A DNA stretch of 64,000 nt. Origin: Leptoclinus maculatus. Taxonomy: Eukaryota > Chordata > Actinopteri > Perciformes > Stichaeidae. Every line of letters starts with the position of its first letter. The first letter of the stretch is position 1. This document shows positions 10,376-23,603 of this stretch, one piece after another. Under the pieces are notes generated by a model that did not search any database, had not been told where the DNA came from, and worked only from the letters and a program-made list of their open reading frames with translations. Location: assembly GCA_032191485.1 (NCBI GenBank), contig JAVDOI010000003.1, positions 3,451,694 to 3,515,693 of the forward strand, given 5' to 3'. Position numbers and translations under genes: made by a program.

Positions 10376-12658
10376 GCCAAACATTCTCTCCTTTGTCTCC
10401 ACACACCAACCTGCCGGGTAATCAGGCCCCTCTCTTTCAGCTGGGCAGCAGCCTTGGCCCCGCCTGCCCTGCTGACTATGGGAATTGTAGTCTTTTACCC
10501 AGATGCCATGATGGGTTGTAGTCTTTGCTGCAACCACTGGGAGGGGATGTATCTCCCATTGATGACCCTCCCTCTCATGACATCACAATATATATATATG
10601 AAAGAAGTGGCTCTTCTCACATTCAAGTGAACAAGTCCAGCAGGTGAAACAAAGAGAGGCCGCAGATCTCCCACTGCATCAAATGACAAGTCAGATTATG
10701 ATTAGAAGTCAAATGAGTTTTGACAAGGGCAGAATGAGCTCAATTACCATAATGGAATTCACTGGTGACGGTGCAAATGGATAGGAGATGGATTAAACTT
10801 GGTTTTTGGCAGGTGCGCGGCAAATTGTCTCTTTCAAGGGTATAGAGCACCCAAAGCAGGGGTCACTTTGTCATGTTTGGGTGACTGAGTACAGGCAAAA
10901 AAAACAACATTTAGGACAGTGAGTACAGGGTGTTTGTGTGTGAGATAAATGCATATATGTGGGTGGGTGCACTTCAGTGTATGTATCACTGCGTGTGGCC
11001 ATATGTGCACATTTGGCACGAGCTATTTAAGTATGCATAGGTGAGTAGTAGAGGTCCTCTCTACCAGAATAGCTTCAACCTTTTTTTGGCCACTTGGGGC
11101 AGCAGAGACAGGATATATCACTTTGTAAGTTGGCAGTAAACAGTTGCTTATTTGCACATCTAGTAGCTTACGGAGCGACATCATTCCTTCGTAGTCCGTT
11201 TGTGACTACTTGGTGAATCTAAGTCCAACATTCTCTTTCTTTAGTTTTTGGCCTCCACCAACTCCTGAGGGAAATATCTCTCTTTAACTGCTAAATGCTC
11301 CACTATGTTCATAACATTGTTGGTAACTGTGTCTGCTGAGCAGGTCATGTACTCGTGAGCGGTGAGAATGAACCAGAACAGTAAATCTTTGGGCTAAAAG
11401 GATGAGCTGAAACTCATTATAAAGCTCCGTAAAGCCGAGGGGATCTGCACACTCAAGTGATGATTCTCTCTAGGTTTGCCACTAAAAGCCCCATTTACGT
11501 TGGTTTCACGTTGCCATTTGATACATTGTTATTATGAAGAATTGATTAGCAATTTTAAACTTCACAAACTACAGTTTCCAAGCTTCCTCAACACATGCTG
11601 TAGCTAAATAACATTGATTCTGTGAGTTGACCAGACGACAAATAAGAAACCTTCGGCTATTGTCTAGTTATATTATGTGCCTTCTCTTAAGTGTTGCCCT
11701 AGAAGATCTAGATCTAGATTTTTGCCCTAATATCAAATCCAGGTTGCTAGCAAAAAGTAATAGTTGTTGAGTGTCAATAGCTGACATTTCGTTTATATTT
11801 GTTGGAAAAATTCACTCGAGACCGGTTGAAAAATCATTAATCACAGGACATTTATTTTATTCTTTGCAAAGAAGGAGACAGAGTTGATTCACATCAGGAT
11901 ATGTACATCAAGGCCGCTCGGAGTTCTGACTCTGAGCTTCTGATTGGCACAGGATTGGTTTACAATGAGGTCTTCGTCACAAAAGGTGACACACACACAC
12001 ACAAAATGGCGTCCACGCCATGTAGTCTGAGAAGAGTGTCTGCAACTTCTGGCACAAAGGTCTCAACGCGTCTACAGTTCTTATTATCATTCCAATTCGG
12101 GACATTCTGCTCTCTCAGCAGACTAAACATCTGTAGAACCTAATGTCAGAGTAAGTTCACACACACACATTCACATGAGGACACCAGACTTTGTAAGCCC
12201 ACATATTATAATTAGTCATTTAGATTTTTTGACCCCAACAATATTGTTGTCAGGATGTCATTTCATTGTTTTAACTTTCTTACTGGACCTTAAAAGCTCC
12301 GAATCAAGCTTCTGGGACTCGGAACTGTCCAGCAGAAACAGACACTATCTGCACTGGCAAGGGTCATTTTTATTTATTCATTCATTGTGGCTTATATTAT
12401 AACTTTACATCAGCCGTTGATAAATCTCCCCTAGCTTTACAAATAGTTGATTCCACTTGTAATTTGCACATTGGTGACTGAAAACATCAGCCCATGAATA
12501 TATTCAAGTTTAAATGATATTACATATCCAATCTGTTATGCTTTACCTCCTTTGGTTATTAATGGTTGAACAAACTGAGCGCTTTATTGAGGTATTAGCT
12601 GGAGGGTGTTGCAGTGTTTTTATGTCAAGTGTAAAGTTTGATAACAATTAATAATTCC
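10373..12658. other. unclassified non-coding DNA
   Basis: No gene recognised. The 162-residue frame that begins near 10142 runs through the TA microsatellite and is not protein-like. AGATCTAGATCT at 11704-11715 is a small perfect palindrome. A short (CA)n lies at 11990-12002. Confidence 0.5.
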
Positions 12659-12712
12659 GAGGTGGGTTTTGCAATTTAAAAAACAGAAAGGTGAGATTTT
12701 GAAACCCACCTC
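12659..12712. repeat. inverted repeat (11-bp arms)
   Basis: GAGGTGGGTTT at 12659-12669 and AAACCCACCTC at 12702-12712 are perfect complements with a 32-base AT-rich loop. It could be a hairpin or the ends of a tiny element. No target duplication seen. Confidence 0.6.
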
Positions 12713-13664
12713 CACCCTAGTAATTTACATGTACTATTTACTCAAATTAAAGCTAAATTATAAAGTGTCATGGGGCCTATATTCTCCGATTCCAATATGT
12801 CATTTCCTAAATAGGTATGTCTGCTGAGAGGAAAGTGCACATTCATGTATATGAGTCATGAACTTGCTCACACAGGTTTTCTGTAGGCGGATTTGAATTC
12901 CCTGACCTGCTTGTCCCTTTAAAAAGGAGTGCGGTTTCCCTTTAAAATGTTTTTCCAACTGCAATGTGGGGCAGTTCCAAAGAAGGGGATGTTTGCTAGT
13001 TTCTCTACCTCACTGGCAATATGTTTGTTTGGCTTATGTCTCTTGAGAGAGTACATTTGGTTGATATTTGACTACCAATTGCCTCCTAATGAGGGGAGAT
13101 TAATGTCACCTGGGCTAAAGCGGCACTAATCCCAGAGATCCTCCCGTATTGGCCTCAGAAGGCAGGTGACAGGGTATGTAAGGTCGAGGAAGACAACAAC
13201 TGGTTGGTCTCCGTTTTTCACTCGACAGGAAAATGGAGGAAAGATAATGTTTTGTGTACTGAAAGTGTTTCTCATTGATTTTCTGTAGATAACCTTAAAT
13301 GATAAACCCTAATGAACTAGTGTACGTTTTTTCCTTGTTTTTGGCTAGTCTGTATGAATTTAGTTTTTCTGGAAAATCAACGCCTGCATGCTTAAACCAA
13401 CCATCCTCAAGTACATCATTAAGAAAGTGAAAGTGCTTCACTGGTATAATAGGCTACCATTAACGTCTTACTTTAAAGGGCACATGTACATTTCCAGGTT
13501 CATACTTGTATTTAGGATTTCTGCTAGAACAGGTTTTTATGCTTTAGTGTTAAAAAATCACTTATTTTTTCCTCACACTGTCTGAAACACTCTTTTTAAG
13601 ACCCCCTCCCAAAAAAAGCCCTGTCTGCTCAGATTCTTCACGGTGTAGCTGCTGCTATGGATTC

Positions 13665-13666
<2 letters not shown>
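12713..13666. other. unclassified non-coding DNA
   Basis: No gene or repeat family recognised. A compact stretch near 13090-13175 contains ACTAATCCC and AGGCAGGTGACAG and could be regulatory, but nothing in the sequence proves it. Confidence 0.45.

Positions 13667-13752
<86 letters not shown>
13667..13752. repeat. (TG)n microsatellite
   Basis: Forty-three uninterrupted TG units. Such long alternating purine-pyrimidine tracts can adopt Z-DNA and vary in length. Confidence 0.97.
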
Positions 13753-13754
<2 letters not shown>

Positions 13755-14847
13755 AGAGTCAACTACACACATGGTTTAGCAGCATTTCTACTGATGACTC
13801 TGTAGTTATGACATCACAACCATACCGAAGTCCAGACGATTAATTTAAAGGCAATGTTTCTAAATATGGGCTGTGTTCATTTCTTGGTGGATTCAGCGTT
13901 AACAGTGTATATACTGTATAGTACCTAGACCTGCTTTATTATCCTACAAGACATGGAAATATCACTTTCTACATCATGGGACCTTTAATTGTAGATTGGC
14001 CATTGCTACAATCACCAAAGCCCGACTGACTATACTTTCAAACTGCAGTCAAAGTGATGTATGTCATGGAAATGTGTCCAAATGTGGTTTGCATTCAAAG
14101 CAATCTCCGGCACTTTTGATTAACAGTTAAAGTAAACACAGCCCTGCTTACCACACTGTTAAATGTCAGTCAGCCGTCTGAGACTGCTGCAGTCTGTGAG
14201 CGTTGTGCAGAGCAGCATGCCCACTCAGAAGGGAGAACATTGATTTTATTTTTTTATTTTTTTCTTGGATAACGAGGCTTGACCGACTTGGGTGCTTGCC
14301 TGAGTTCGATTGCTTCCCTTCTCTGCTGGTTGTCCATACAAATCTAAGACGAACGAGTCAAAACTCTAAATATCTTCAACGCAGCTGTGGATGTCTTTAG
14401 AGAGAGACGTTGAAGTCTTCACACAGGTTGAGAAGTAAAGCGTCTGATGTCCAATCAGTGGGACTGGAAGAGGGAGTCAAAATTGGGAGAGATTTCAGCC
14501 GCAATCAGCAGGAGCTTTGATTGATTAAATGCAGCCCTTTTGCACCCGAACTGAGTTTTTGACAGTACCACATTTAGAAAGGCAGCGGCAGCTGGGAATA
14601 CTTCATTACAACGTCTCAAGAGAGGAATTCACAATGCTGAGTGACACCCAGCCATACTGCAGCTGGAGGGTACAGTATTTCATCGCTTGGATATTTTCCA
14701 CCCTGAAATTAAATCCAGGAAATTAAATATGGGGCCCGTTCGTGAGATTTTGTTGACAAAATAGAGTTCATCAAGTATAGAAGAGTGCGTCCTTTTTCTT
14801 CACACTTGTTGTCTTTTCAGTGTTTAGAACTGGAGAGCTGATCTTTC
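13753..14847. other. unclassified non-coding DNA
   Basis: No gene or repeat recognised. Confidence 0.5.
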
Positions 14848-15165
14848 ATCCAGGAGACTGTAGTTCGTGATTCATTTGTCCGTAACTCGTGTACTTCAGT
14901 AACTGCTCTACTGTAGTGATTTTAACCCAAACGGTGATCTTTTCCTAAACCTAACTAAACAGTTGTGTTGCCTAAACCTAACTGAGTATTTGACAATATT
15001 TTCCTAAACCTATGTGGGTTGTTTCCTGTGAAGTTTATTTTGAAAAGACTATGCATGTAAGGGGCAGAAATGTACACGTATTGCTGGCTCATGTAGGGAA
15101 ACGCAAGTTGAATGTGGACTGTTTGATAAACCGTAAACGTATCACCGTAACTTTAAAATAAAAAG
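14848..15165 (+). repeat. 'CTAAACCTAACC' dispersed repeat, copy B
   Basis: Contains TTAACCCAAACGGTGATCTT, CCTAAACCTAACTAAACAG, GTTGCCTAAACCTAACTGAG and GTGAAGTTTATTTTGAAAAG, in the order seen in copy A. The upstream CATCCAGGAGACTG sets the left limit. Confidence 0.65.
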
Positions 15166-18055
15166 AGCTGCCTAGAAACCCCAGTTATTTTATCTACAAT
15201 ACTCTTGCACAGAGACATGTGTATAACGATACAGGGCGATAAGTGTTTTTTAGTCGTGAGGAGGGAAAGAGCAAGCTCACGGTGCTGGTCAACCCCAATA
15301 CACATTAAACCTAAATATAGTGCATGGACCAGACTGATGATTGTCTCTCGGCTCTCATCCTCCCCCAGTAGAGAGACCAAGCATCTCAATAGTATACTGT
15401 ACAGAAGAGTGCTTGACAACAACAACAGCAGCAGAGTGGTGTCATCTGTCCTTTTTCCCAGCATGCCCAACACTCACAATCCACTGCCAGTTGCTGCAGC
15501 CTGCATGTAGGCTGTTATAAATAATAGAAAGCCCTGTGCATTGGGAATACGTGTACCAAAAACAATTGAGGAGCCACACTGTTTTGGCCGTGCCAAGTTT
15601 ACATCGCGCAACATTACACATTAATGAGGCGCAGGGGCTCATAACCTGCTTTTGTTCTTTGAAAGCGATTTAGAGTTTTTGACATAGGCCGTCTGTGAAG
15701 AGATTTTTTTTAATTCATTTTTTTAAGCGCTGAATGGACTGGAAGCTTTCGTCAGAAGCCGCCTAGTATCACAATGCAAGGGTTCAGCTTACAGCCATGC
15801 AACTTTAATGGCTGAGGCCCGGGTCTGAAGAGAGAGGATACAGTTTACTATGAGGGTCGAATCTTAACTGGGGTTATCATCTTCCAATGTGAATACCACA
15901 CAGTAGACAGAAGCTCAATGGTTCAGGAGTGGAAGGCCTAGTCACAAACCTCTTCTGCGCTTAAACAACAGGCGTTTAACAGTTTCAGCACTCCTTGCAT
16001 CACATTAAGTCTTGTCTGTTTGTACAAGGAGGCGTTACACGACTGAATGAATACCGGCTTCAGGAGCGCAGCTGATGCCTTATGAATTAGCTTTGCCCCG
16101 TCGTTACACACTCCTCATAAACCCAACTTGCACAAAACCCAGTCAGATAAAGATTCAACTGACAAATCCAACTGCTGCAATAACCCCCTGCACTCCCTCT
16201 GCTATTAGGGGATGGACAGGAGGATGGCAGGTTTACAAGGAGCATGCATTTTGGTCATTTCGCTAATCAGGGGGATGGCATCCCTCCTCAAATCCCCTAC
16301 CGATAATAGGGGCCCATTTTGAGAAAAGGGAACTATGCTGTTTGTTGAGGATGGGCTGCTTTTGTGTCGCAGAGGTTCTTTTTAAATCTCTCCTTTTGAA
16401 ATGGCTGAATATCAGTCACTATATATCTGGGAGCATTATTACCAATATACGGTATGTAGAAAAGGTGGCAATGAATCAGGGATTTAGTTTTTCCTACAGT
16501 ATGCATAAAAAGACAAATGTCACATTTTACAATTCAAAGCAACATCTGTAAACAAGAGATTGAATGAACAAATCAACAAATCAAATCATTATTCTCACAT
16601 CATTACTGCATTCAGGATCTTGGCATTTAGTACTTCCACAGGGCCTTACTAAACATGGGATACAATATACATGCAATAGACGAATGTGTTAACTCATAAA
16701 AATGTGTTAACTCATAAAAATGCATATCTAAGGCATGGTTTGGATAAAAAAGGCAGCCAGGCCTAAAGGGTGGAGTTTGACTTCCTGGGACTGTCTCATG
16801 GAGTTCAACGTGTTGGAGACTCTATCCCGATGTCAACACCCACAGACTCATGGACTTGGAAGCGCGTTCCAGCAAAGTCCATGGCGGCTTAGGGCTGTCC
16901 CGGCTGTCAAATGATCGAGTGCTTAAGGGCTCTCTGGCTGATGTTTTATGCACACTTTCCATTAGCCTGCCTTTGTTACATTAACCACGGCGTTACCATG
17001 CATTAAAAAAGAGAAAACAAATGTAAACAAACAGAGAGAACTGCACATAGGTATTCAGAAAACACTACATTAACATTAAGGAGATAAGATGGTCCACAGG
17101 AATGCAAGCGGAGGCTATATTACACACCTGGTCTATCCATCAAACATTTATTTCCTTTTAACTTAATGCTTTTTGGACATCGATTATTTGGCAATTACTT
17201 CTTGTTGGCACGTTCACAAAACCCGATTTGGCGTTGTCCAGGTAACATGATATTTCACCGCAAAGTGCTGTCCTATTGAAATTCATAAAATGTCTGGAGC
17301 GTGTACCAGGAGACGTCAGTTGAGTCCCTGAGGGTGGCCTTTAAGGGGGACATTGAGGTTGGGCCTTAACCTCACTTATCCCCCCATTTACCCCATAATC
17401 TGAAAATATAACAAAAAACAACAATAGCTTTAATGTACAACTCGTATTTGTGTGATTTGTATCATGTAATGGTGACTAGGAGGACACACAGATGACAGCA
17501 AGGAACTTATACTAACTTGCTTTCTTGTGTTGAATGCCTTCAGCCATCTCTGAAATCCTGTCTGAGCTGACACGGACAGGTGACAGCATGCCATTCTACC
17601 TCTGCTGCAACCTCTTTTCACTTCAAATCTGCCTTTTTTCTGGTCTTCTGTTTTATTTTAAAAAGATGCAAATGTGTGACGTTAAGCAGTCTAAGCTGGC
17701 AACTCTGCTGATCTGGTAAACAAATGTGTCCTAGTTGTTTTCTTTATTTCCTTTGAGAGTCGGGGGAATTATGGAAGTTTTCTTGGAGGAAGAACAAAAT
17801 GTACAATAGATGAGTTTTTAAGGATGAGAGGAAATCATGGGAGTCTTTGCTGGAATGGATGATCTCTTATGAATGTTTTCATTACCTCTTGATGTCCCAG
17901 CCTATGATAATGGACTGTCACTGCCTAAATAGAACCTCTTGACCCGAACTGGAGAGCAGATGAAGCATAGAAACAAAGCAGTCTTCCCGAAAGCATCATA
18001 GCGTACAGTATACAAATGAATTGTGTGTAACTGCCCTACTGATCGTACCTTTTGA
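15166..18055. other. unclassified non-coding DNA
   Basis: No gene recognised. The two overlapping frames of about 100 residues near 15150-15510 on opposite strands have no family features and cannot both be coding. GTGTTAACTCATAAAAAT-type words are duplicated at 16683-16718. Confidence 0.5.
16683..16718. repeat. two-copy 18-bp tandem repeat
   Basis: AATGTGTTAACTCATAAA occurs twice head to tail without change. Confidence 0.9.
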
Positions 18056-18620
18056 CTAGAGTTGTTCTGGTACCGATACCTGTATCGGAAATGCCGCCGA
18101 TAGAACCTAAAATGCTGGATCGGATATCGGCAAGTACACAAATCTATTCACCGATCCGACATCAGGTTATCGTATCATTCATCAGCTCATTTTTGCTACA
18201 CAGGAACAACGACGTACATCCTGCCCAATCAGTACTGCACATGTGTAAACTAGCACTACGCACCTATGTTTGAACACGCTCTGCACCCTATATTTTCCGT
18301 GATAATGCTACATTGTGAACAACAAATCCATGTTAAAGTCGGCTGGAGGAGAGCTACTTAACGTTAGCAGCTAGCAGCTGGTGGGCAGCACAGTCCTGCT
18401 TAGCTAAATGACGCTAAACAACAATTTCTAACCGCTAGCGTTAAGTGAGGTTGCATTGAGTTACATTATGATGTGTTCAAGCTCTATTCAGTCAAAATAA
18501 GTAGTAGGTTAGTACACTATCAGGATGTGTTCAAAATGTAACCTCACCAATTCATCTTTTGGTTAGAAACTAACTATAAGCAGCTTATAGTACAGAAACA
18601 CAGCAATCATTTCCATTGTT
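18056..18620 (+). mobile_element. hAT-like non-autonomous element, copy 2
   Basis: Begins near TAGAGTTGTTCTGGTACCGA and continues with TACCTGTATCGG, then CGGATATCGGCAAGTAC. The body shares ATTGTGAACAACA, GTTAAAGTCGGCTGGAG, GCAGCACAGTCCTGCTTAGC and ATGTGTTCAAGCTC with the elements at 4229 and 41820. No frame or target duplication is clear. Confidence 0.5.
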
Positions 18621-19435
18621 TGTGTGCCATAAACATATATGGTATTGGCCAATTCACAAGTTCAAGGATCAAAATTAGTATGGGGAAGGACTGTAGCAGT
18701 AAACATGGAAGGAGGTTTCACCAGAGTCAGTTTGACTATCTACGTCTCCCCTGGCTCTGTCAGGGTCTGTTTGCAGTCATGGTCAACAGAGCACAGAAAC
18801 CACGTCAGCAACCCCCATGTGTTATCCATTCACTAGACACAGACCTCAGGTGTATGCTCTGTGCTCACACAAAGGACTCCTTAATCCTCCTCAATTCCAT
18901 TTCCTCAATCCTCCTACCTAAAGGTGGTTTATTTCTACTCACTGGCTCGGTTTCATGTTTAGATCCTCAGGGTATAAATTCATGTTGAGTATTGATGGTT
19001 CTAGGGGAAGCTGTACTGAAACCAGGTGTTCAACTGTGTGATTTACAGGAAAGAGTCAAAGTGCATCTATTTGACTACATTGCATTTAGTGCAAGTGTCT
19101 GGGATATTGTTTATGGAATGTTTAACCTGCACATCAGCCAGTTATATTGTATTAACTTTAGGTCACTGTTCATCTTTCCTCCATACATATAAAGTTCTGT
19201 CTGAGAAGAAAAAGTGAGGAAATTAAACCTTTGCCATTATAGTTTGTTCCCAAACTCGTGGTGTGACTCTATGGATGGCGATGTTGGTCCCTTCGGTTGA
19301 TCCACCACTTTTGTGCAGGCTGAAAAAAAATCAAATATCTGAAAAAAATTACGAAGAAATTTGGCCACTATGAATTTTATGATGCCTTATTTTTTTCTCT
19401 TGCACTACCATGAAGGTCACACTTGTGGTTTTGAG
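18621..19435. other. unclassified non-coding DNA
   Basis: A 122-codon open frame at 18620-18988 shows no domain and no splice context; I do not call it a gene. Nothing else recognised. Confidence 0.45.
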
Positions 19436-19745
19436 TAAAAAGGTCAGAAATATTAAATGGATTGTTAGTGACAACGGGATCAACTATTCACTGTGTCAAT
19501 CCACTGACTTTCATTTAGTGCCATCATCGGGTCATCTTTGAATTGGTCCAATACTTTGGTTTATTACCAAATACCTGGAAAACAACGGCATCCCCATCAG
19601 CCTCAGCTGTAATTATTGTAATGTTTTGTTTGTTCAGCGTCTTCACTGCTAGCAGACTGCTGACGTTAGCAATTAGCTCAAAGCAGCACTGTGGCTAAGT
19701 ACAGGCTTGCGGAGCTGCTAGCATAGCTGTCGGTGTTGTTGTAAT
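19436..19745 (+). repeat. composite fish repeat, 'CATCAGCCTCAGC' part
   Basis: Contains GACTTTCATTTAGTGCCATC, CCAATACTTTGGTTTATTAC, CAAATACCTGGAAAAC, CCCCATCAGCCTCAGCTGTA, TTAGCAATTAGCTCAAAGCA and GAGCTGCTAGCATAGCTGT. These words follow the order I recall in a common percomorph repeat and also occur at 57850-58255. Class unknown; not coding. Confidence 0.6.
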
Positions 19746-21349
19746 ACCTTCCTCCAAAGAGGGAAGGACGAGAGCATTATATAAATAAAAGAAATCAATC
19801 AATTGAAATCATTTTTTTGCATCATTTTCTTTCCATTCACTGCTTGGAATTTATGACCCATTCTCCAATGTGGTACACTGGTTATGAAAATTAACTTTAG
19901 AATGTGGTGTTTTGCTATTAAAGACGATGGAAAGCAATCATGGTCTCAAATAACCCTTTTTTGTTATGACACTGTGTCTATTTATACTGTCTACAATATC
20001 TTTATTCAACTGCTTGTAGTTTAACATTAACAGTTGTCTCTTTTTCTGCACAGTGGAGGACTGTATGGTGCAGTTTGACATTCAAAAGGGCCTGAAATCA
20101 CAATCTGTTTCGAGGCAATGTGGGCATTTACCACGGAGGTTAAGAAGGATAGGAGCAGAGACAAAGGGATTGAATTCTAGCCCAGTCGGAGTCTTAACTG
20201 CTGCAGAACTTCACATTTAGAGGTAGCTGCAATCTTAAGCAAAGCTTGGCTTGGTTGTTACTTGCCTGCAGACAGGCAGAAGGGCTTCATCTGGCACTTA
20301 CAAGAGCGAGTAAAAAATAGTCCCTATCTGTTTTGACCGTTCTTGGAAATGCTCCATGTCGCCACATAGCCTTAGCTAAGAGCACCAACACCACACAGCT
20401 TTTTATTTTTCATCGACCTACAGGACAGATGCACGGCATTCTATTCAACTATCGTGGACAATCTGGCTCGTTTAGAGCCGTTTATGTGCTTCTCTTATAG
20501 TCGGCAGATGTCTAATTGAGGTTAAAGGAATTATGGATGAATAAACTAAGCCTTGAGGGAAAAACACACATCTCTGGACTGGGATTTGTCTGCTAGGCGT
20601 AGCCAGTTGGATCTCTGCAGGAGCTCATTCCGTATATGTTTAATTCAAGTGCGATCACATGTGCTCTCAGAATGCAAGTGAGGGAGCGAACTGAAAGAAA
20701 AGCTTTCGGCTTTTCATCTGCCAGTTTATTCCACTGTGAAGGTCAAGTCAAGGATTCGGAGTCCCACTGTAGGCTGTGCCGGATTAGAGACGTGTTTGCT
20801 TTTGCAACAAAGGAATGAGCTCGTAAGCTAACAGTGTTACTGAGTGATTGTGTAACAGCAATGTGAATGAACCCAGTTGACAGCTTTCATTGTTTACATT
20901 CGGTGTCCTTGCTGTGTTCCTGGAGTGCATGTTCTTCCTTGTATGTGTGTTTCCGGTAGAACACTGTACCATCACGGTGGAACCTGCCAACAAAACATCG
21001 CTTTACAGAACCACTCGTAGTCCAACTGACATTTGATTCTCCTGTTGTTTTGTGTATAAAATGACATAGCATAATTTGCACGGTGGCTATTTCATGTGGA
21101 TACATTTCAGAGGATGGAACAGTTTTAAGACTCCAAGCCTCTTGGTGGATGTTTCACATGGCAGCGTTTGACTCAGGAACTTGAGGAACCCGTTCTCACT
21201 CCTGACCCGTCAAATACTGCAGCTTTCCCAGTGGCCCTTGGCATCTGAAACAGATCACGAGGCACCTGTCGGTGTCTGTATGGGACCCATGTAGACCCAT
21301 CTCCACCAGTACAAGACTTAGACCAACTGTTTAGTAGTTTAAATAGCGA
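19746..21349. other. unclassified non-coding DNA
   Basis: No gene or repeat recognised. Confidence 0.5.
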
Positions 21350-21660
21350 GGGTGGGCGGGTCAAATAACCACAGGACTTTCACTCAGAAGATTGCTGTTA
21401 ATTTCCCGTGTGAAACCAAGTCAACCGTAACTTCATTTCACTTACTTTTGCTTATTAACTTCCTTGCTTTACTGATGCCAGTTATGTAACAAACGTACTT
21501 ATTTAAACCCCAACCACAGCGCTTTCGTAAAAAAAGTACTTTTGTTGCATAAGTGAACCTAAAAACTAAGTAAACCCTGAGCATTATTTTGAAAAGGGGC
21601 CGTGTGCATGTAACGAGCGGAAACCTGCACGGTCAAAACTGACACTAGAGCAGTATTTAG
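21350..21660 (+). repeat. 'CTAAACCTAACC' dispersed repeat, copy C
   Basis: Contains GGGTCAAATAACCACAGGAC, TTTCACTCAGAAG, GTGTGAAACCAAGTCAACCG, AAACCCCAACCACAG, AGTACTTTTGTTGCATAAGT and GAACCTAAAAACTAAGTAAA, matching copy A along most of its length. Confidence 0.65.
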
Positions 21661-21759
21661 TGATATACTGGCGACCAACATTCAGGCCCTTTTTGTAATG
21701 TGAGCAACTACAACTAAAATGTTGGGTAGAACCATAGCACAGTAAAGTGCTATCGGCTG

Positions 21760-21808
21760 GCTGGACTAACTAGCTTCCTCTGCCAGACTGGAAGCTAGTT
21801 AGTCCAGC
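21760..21808. repeat. perfect 19-bp-stem hairpin
   Basis: GCTGGACTAACTAGCTTCC at 21760-21778 is exactly complementary to 21790-21808, with an 11-base loop. No wider inverted repeat surrounds it. It could be a foldback element, a cruciform-prone site, or a small hairpin RNA; the stem alone does not decide. Confidence 0.85.
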
Positions 21809-23163
21809 TTCCTAGCTTGCTTCTCTAACTTTAGCACTAATTTCCCACTTGGATGTCCTTTTTTTGTTCACGTTATTTCAACACCCGCTGAGTCACTGGC
21901 AGCTCCGGTACACTCAGTGCTGTGTTGGTACTCATTTAGTACTAAGGAGGGGGTTCTAGTTAGCATGAGTCGTGATGGCAGACAGATGACCAGACTGTCA
22001 CAGCAAGCAGCTCAAGAGAGAACTGCAACATATGGGATGTTGTCATAGAAAAAATTAAAAGAGTTGGATGTATAGTTTTTAAGTTGTTTTTTTCTCTCTT
22101 TCTGCACAAGGCAGGCAACTCAGACACCAGAAAGAGGAGCTGAGAGTCTGATGTTTTAATAGCCACGTTGTGACAGTAGGCTTGCCTGCCCTTTTACACA
22201 ACATGTCAGACAGCTAACACGAAGCCACTGTGTGTCGAAAGAGACTCAGCTAATGAGATCCAATCTGACATTTAATAATGGAAAGACGGACAGACGGAGG
22301 AGTTCATTAGACTGTGGGAATCATAACTTGACAAATACGTGGAAAAAAGTTATTATCTGTGCATTAAAGGCTCACTTCACAGGTTTCTTTTTTCAGTTGT
22401 AGTCGTGATTCGAAATACTCAGATGTGAATACAGTTGTACAATGTTCTCCGAGGCTCTGGAGGAGCTGACGTTTTGATTTTGAGTATTCTTTTGAATCTT
22501 TTTATTTTTTTTTGTATCTCCTATTGCAAGTTGCCCAAATTCATGGGGGTTCATGCTACATCAACGGAGCTCCTCATAAGTAGTATCAGGTCTGTACTAC
22601 TCTGGTAACGGTGTGCAATTCTCCCGAGAGGATCGGAGCGTACATGTAGGTATGTACAGGAAATGAGAGGTTCAAAGCTGAGTGAGCTGACAGATGATAT
22701 GGCTGGACACTAACGACCTCTCATAGCAGCTTCGCTCTCACTGTTGAGGTCGCTGTCCAAGGTGCTGAAAACCCTCTCCACTCAGATGACAGTTAGACTT
22801 TTTTTTCTTTTCATGTTCTTCTCTGCAGCCATCGGGTTGTAGGTATAAGATGAAGGGGGAGAGGTGGGTTTTGACATTGAGTCTTCATTTGTGCTGATTG
22901 AAGAGTTTTGACTTCTGCATTGTAAAGATCTGCGACAGAGATGTTGGTTGATTTGTTTGTTTGTTTTTGATGAGACTGTACGTTCTCATGCCAAAATGTA
23001 ATGTGCGCTCTTTGTCTAAGTGTCTACATTGAAGTATTATGCAATGTTGATGTGATATCTTAAAGGGTATAATCATCTTTACATCATTATTCTCATTTTC
23101 ATTAAAATAACATGATGTATAAGAACAGTTATGGCGTGATTCTTGTGATCGTTGTACCACTTA
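21809..23163. other. unclassified non-coding DNA
   Basis: No gene or repeat recognised. Confidence 0.5.
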
Positions 23164-23268
23164 AGGGCTGTAGAATATGATGTGTAGGTCAGGACATCTT
23201 TGCAGCACCACAATATTGAAAATTGTGGTAGACCATATTGCGATTTTGATTAATTATGCAGCCCTAGC
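23164..23268. mobile_element. small MITE-like element, 'AGGGCTG' ends
   Basis: The left end AGGGCTGTAGAATATGAT and the complement of the right end, AGGGCTGCATAATTAATCA, match at about two thirds of positions. The inner part carries ACAATATTG and ATATTGCGATTTTGAT. The form resembles fish hAT MITEs with 'TAGGGCTGCA' ends. No target duplication was found. Confidence 0.5.
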
Positions 23269-23344
23269 TTCAAACCTCCTTAGTTGTATGTATGTGTGTA
23301 CTACATATGATGACACTACATGTGTAAAGTATTATAAGCATTTA

Positions 23345-23603
23345 AGTCTGGAGTTAGTGTGTTCTCTGTTTGCCTGCATGTCTTTCCTCCAGGTGATCTG
23401 CTTTCTTCCCACAGTCCAAAAGCATGCCGATTTTGGTTATTAAGATATTGTAAATTGCCTGAATGTGGGTGGTGGATTGATGTCTTTCTACATGTGTTAG
23501 CTCTGTGATAATATGTTGACTTGGTGTGCCTCACCGAACGCAAGGCTCCAGCCCCTCCCCGCACTCCTGCACAGGATAACCAACTCAGATAACGGATGGA
23601 TGT
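23345..23603 (+). mobile_element. RTE/Rex3-like LINE 3' end
   Basis: Recognisable words in order: GTGTGTTCTC, TTCTTCCCACAGTCCAAAAG, TTGTAAATTGCCTGAATGTG, CTCCAGCCCCTCCCCGCACT, CTGCACAGGATAACC and a terminal GGATGGATG. This is the 3' part of a very common fish retroposon with GATG-type ends, which I believe belongs to the RTE clade. Only the 3' part is present, as expected of 5' truncation. No coding sequence remains. Confidence 0.65.

Noticed and set aside
10142..10630. 162-codon frame with Ile-Tyr runs
   Set aside because: Produced by the TA microsatellite between the hAT element end and unclassified DNA.
14940..15010. Telomere-like CCTAAACCTAA words
   Set aside because: They do not repeat in register, and the same words occur in eight other scattered copies, so this is a dispersed repeat, not an interstitial telomere.
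18620..18988. 122-codon open frame
   Set aside because: No domain, no splice context, and an overlapping frame of similar quality in another phase.
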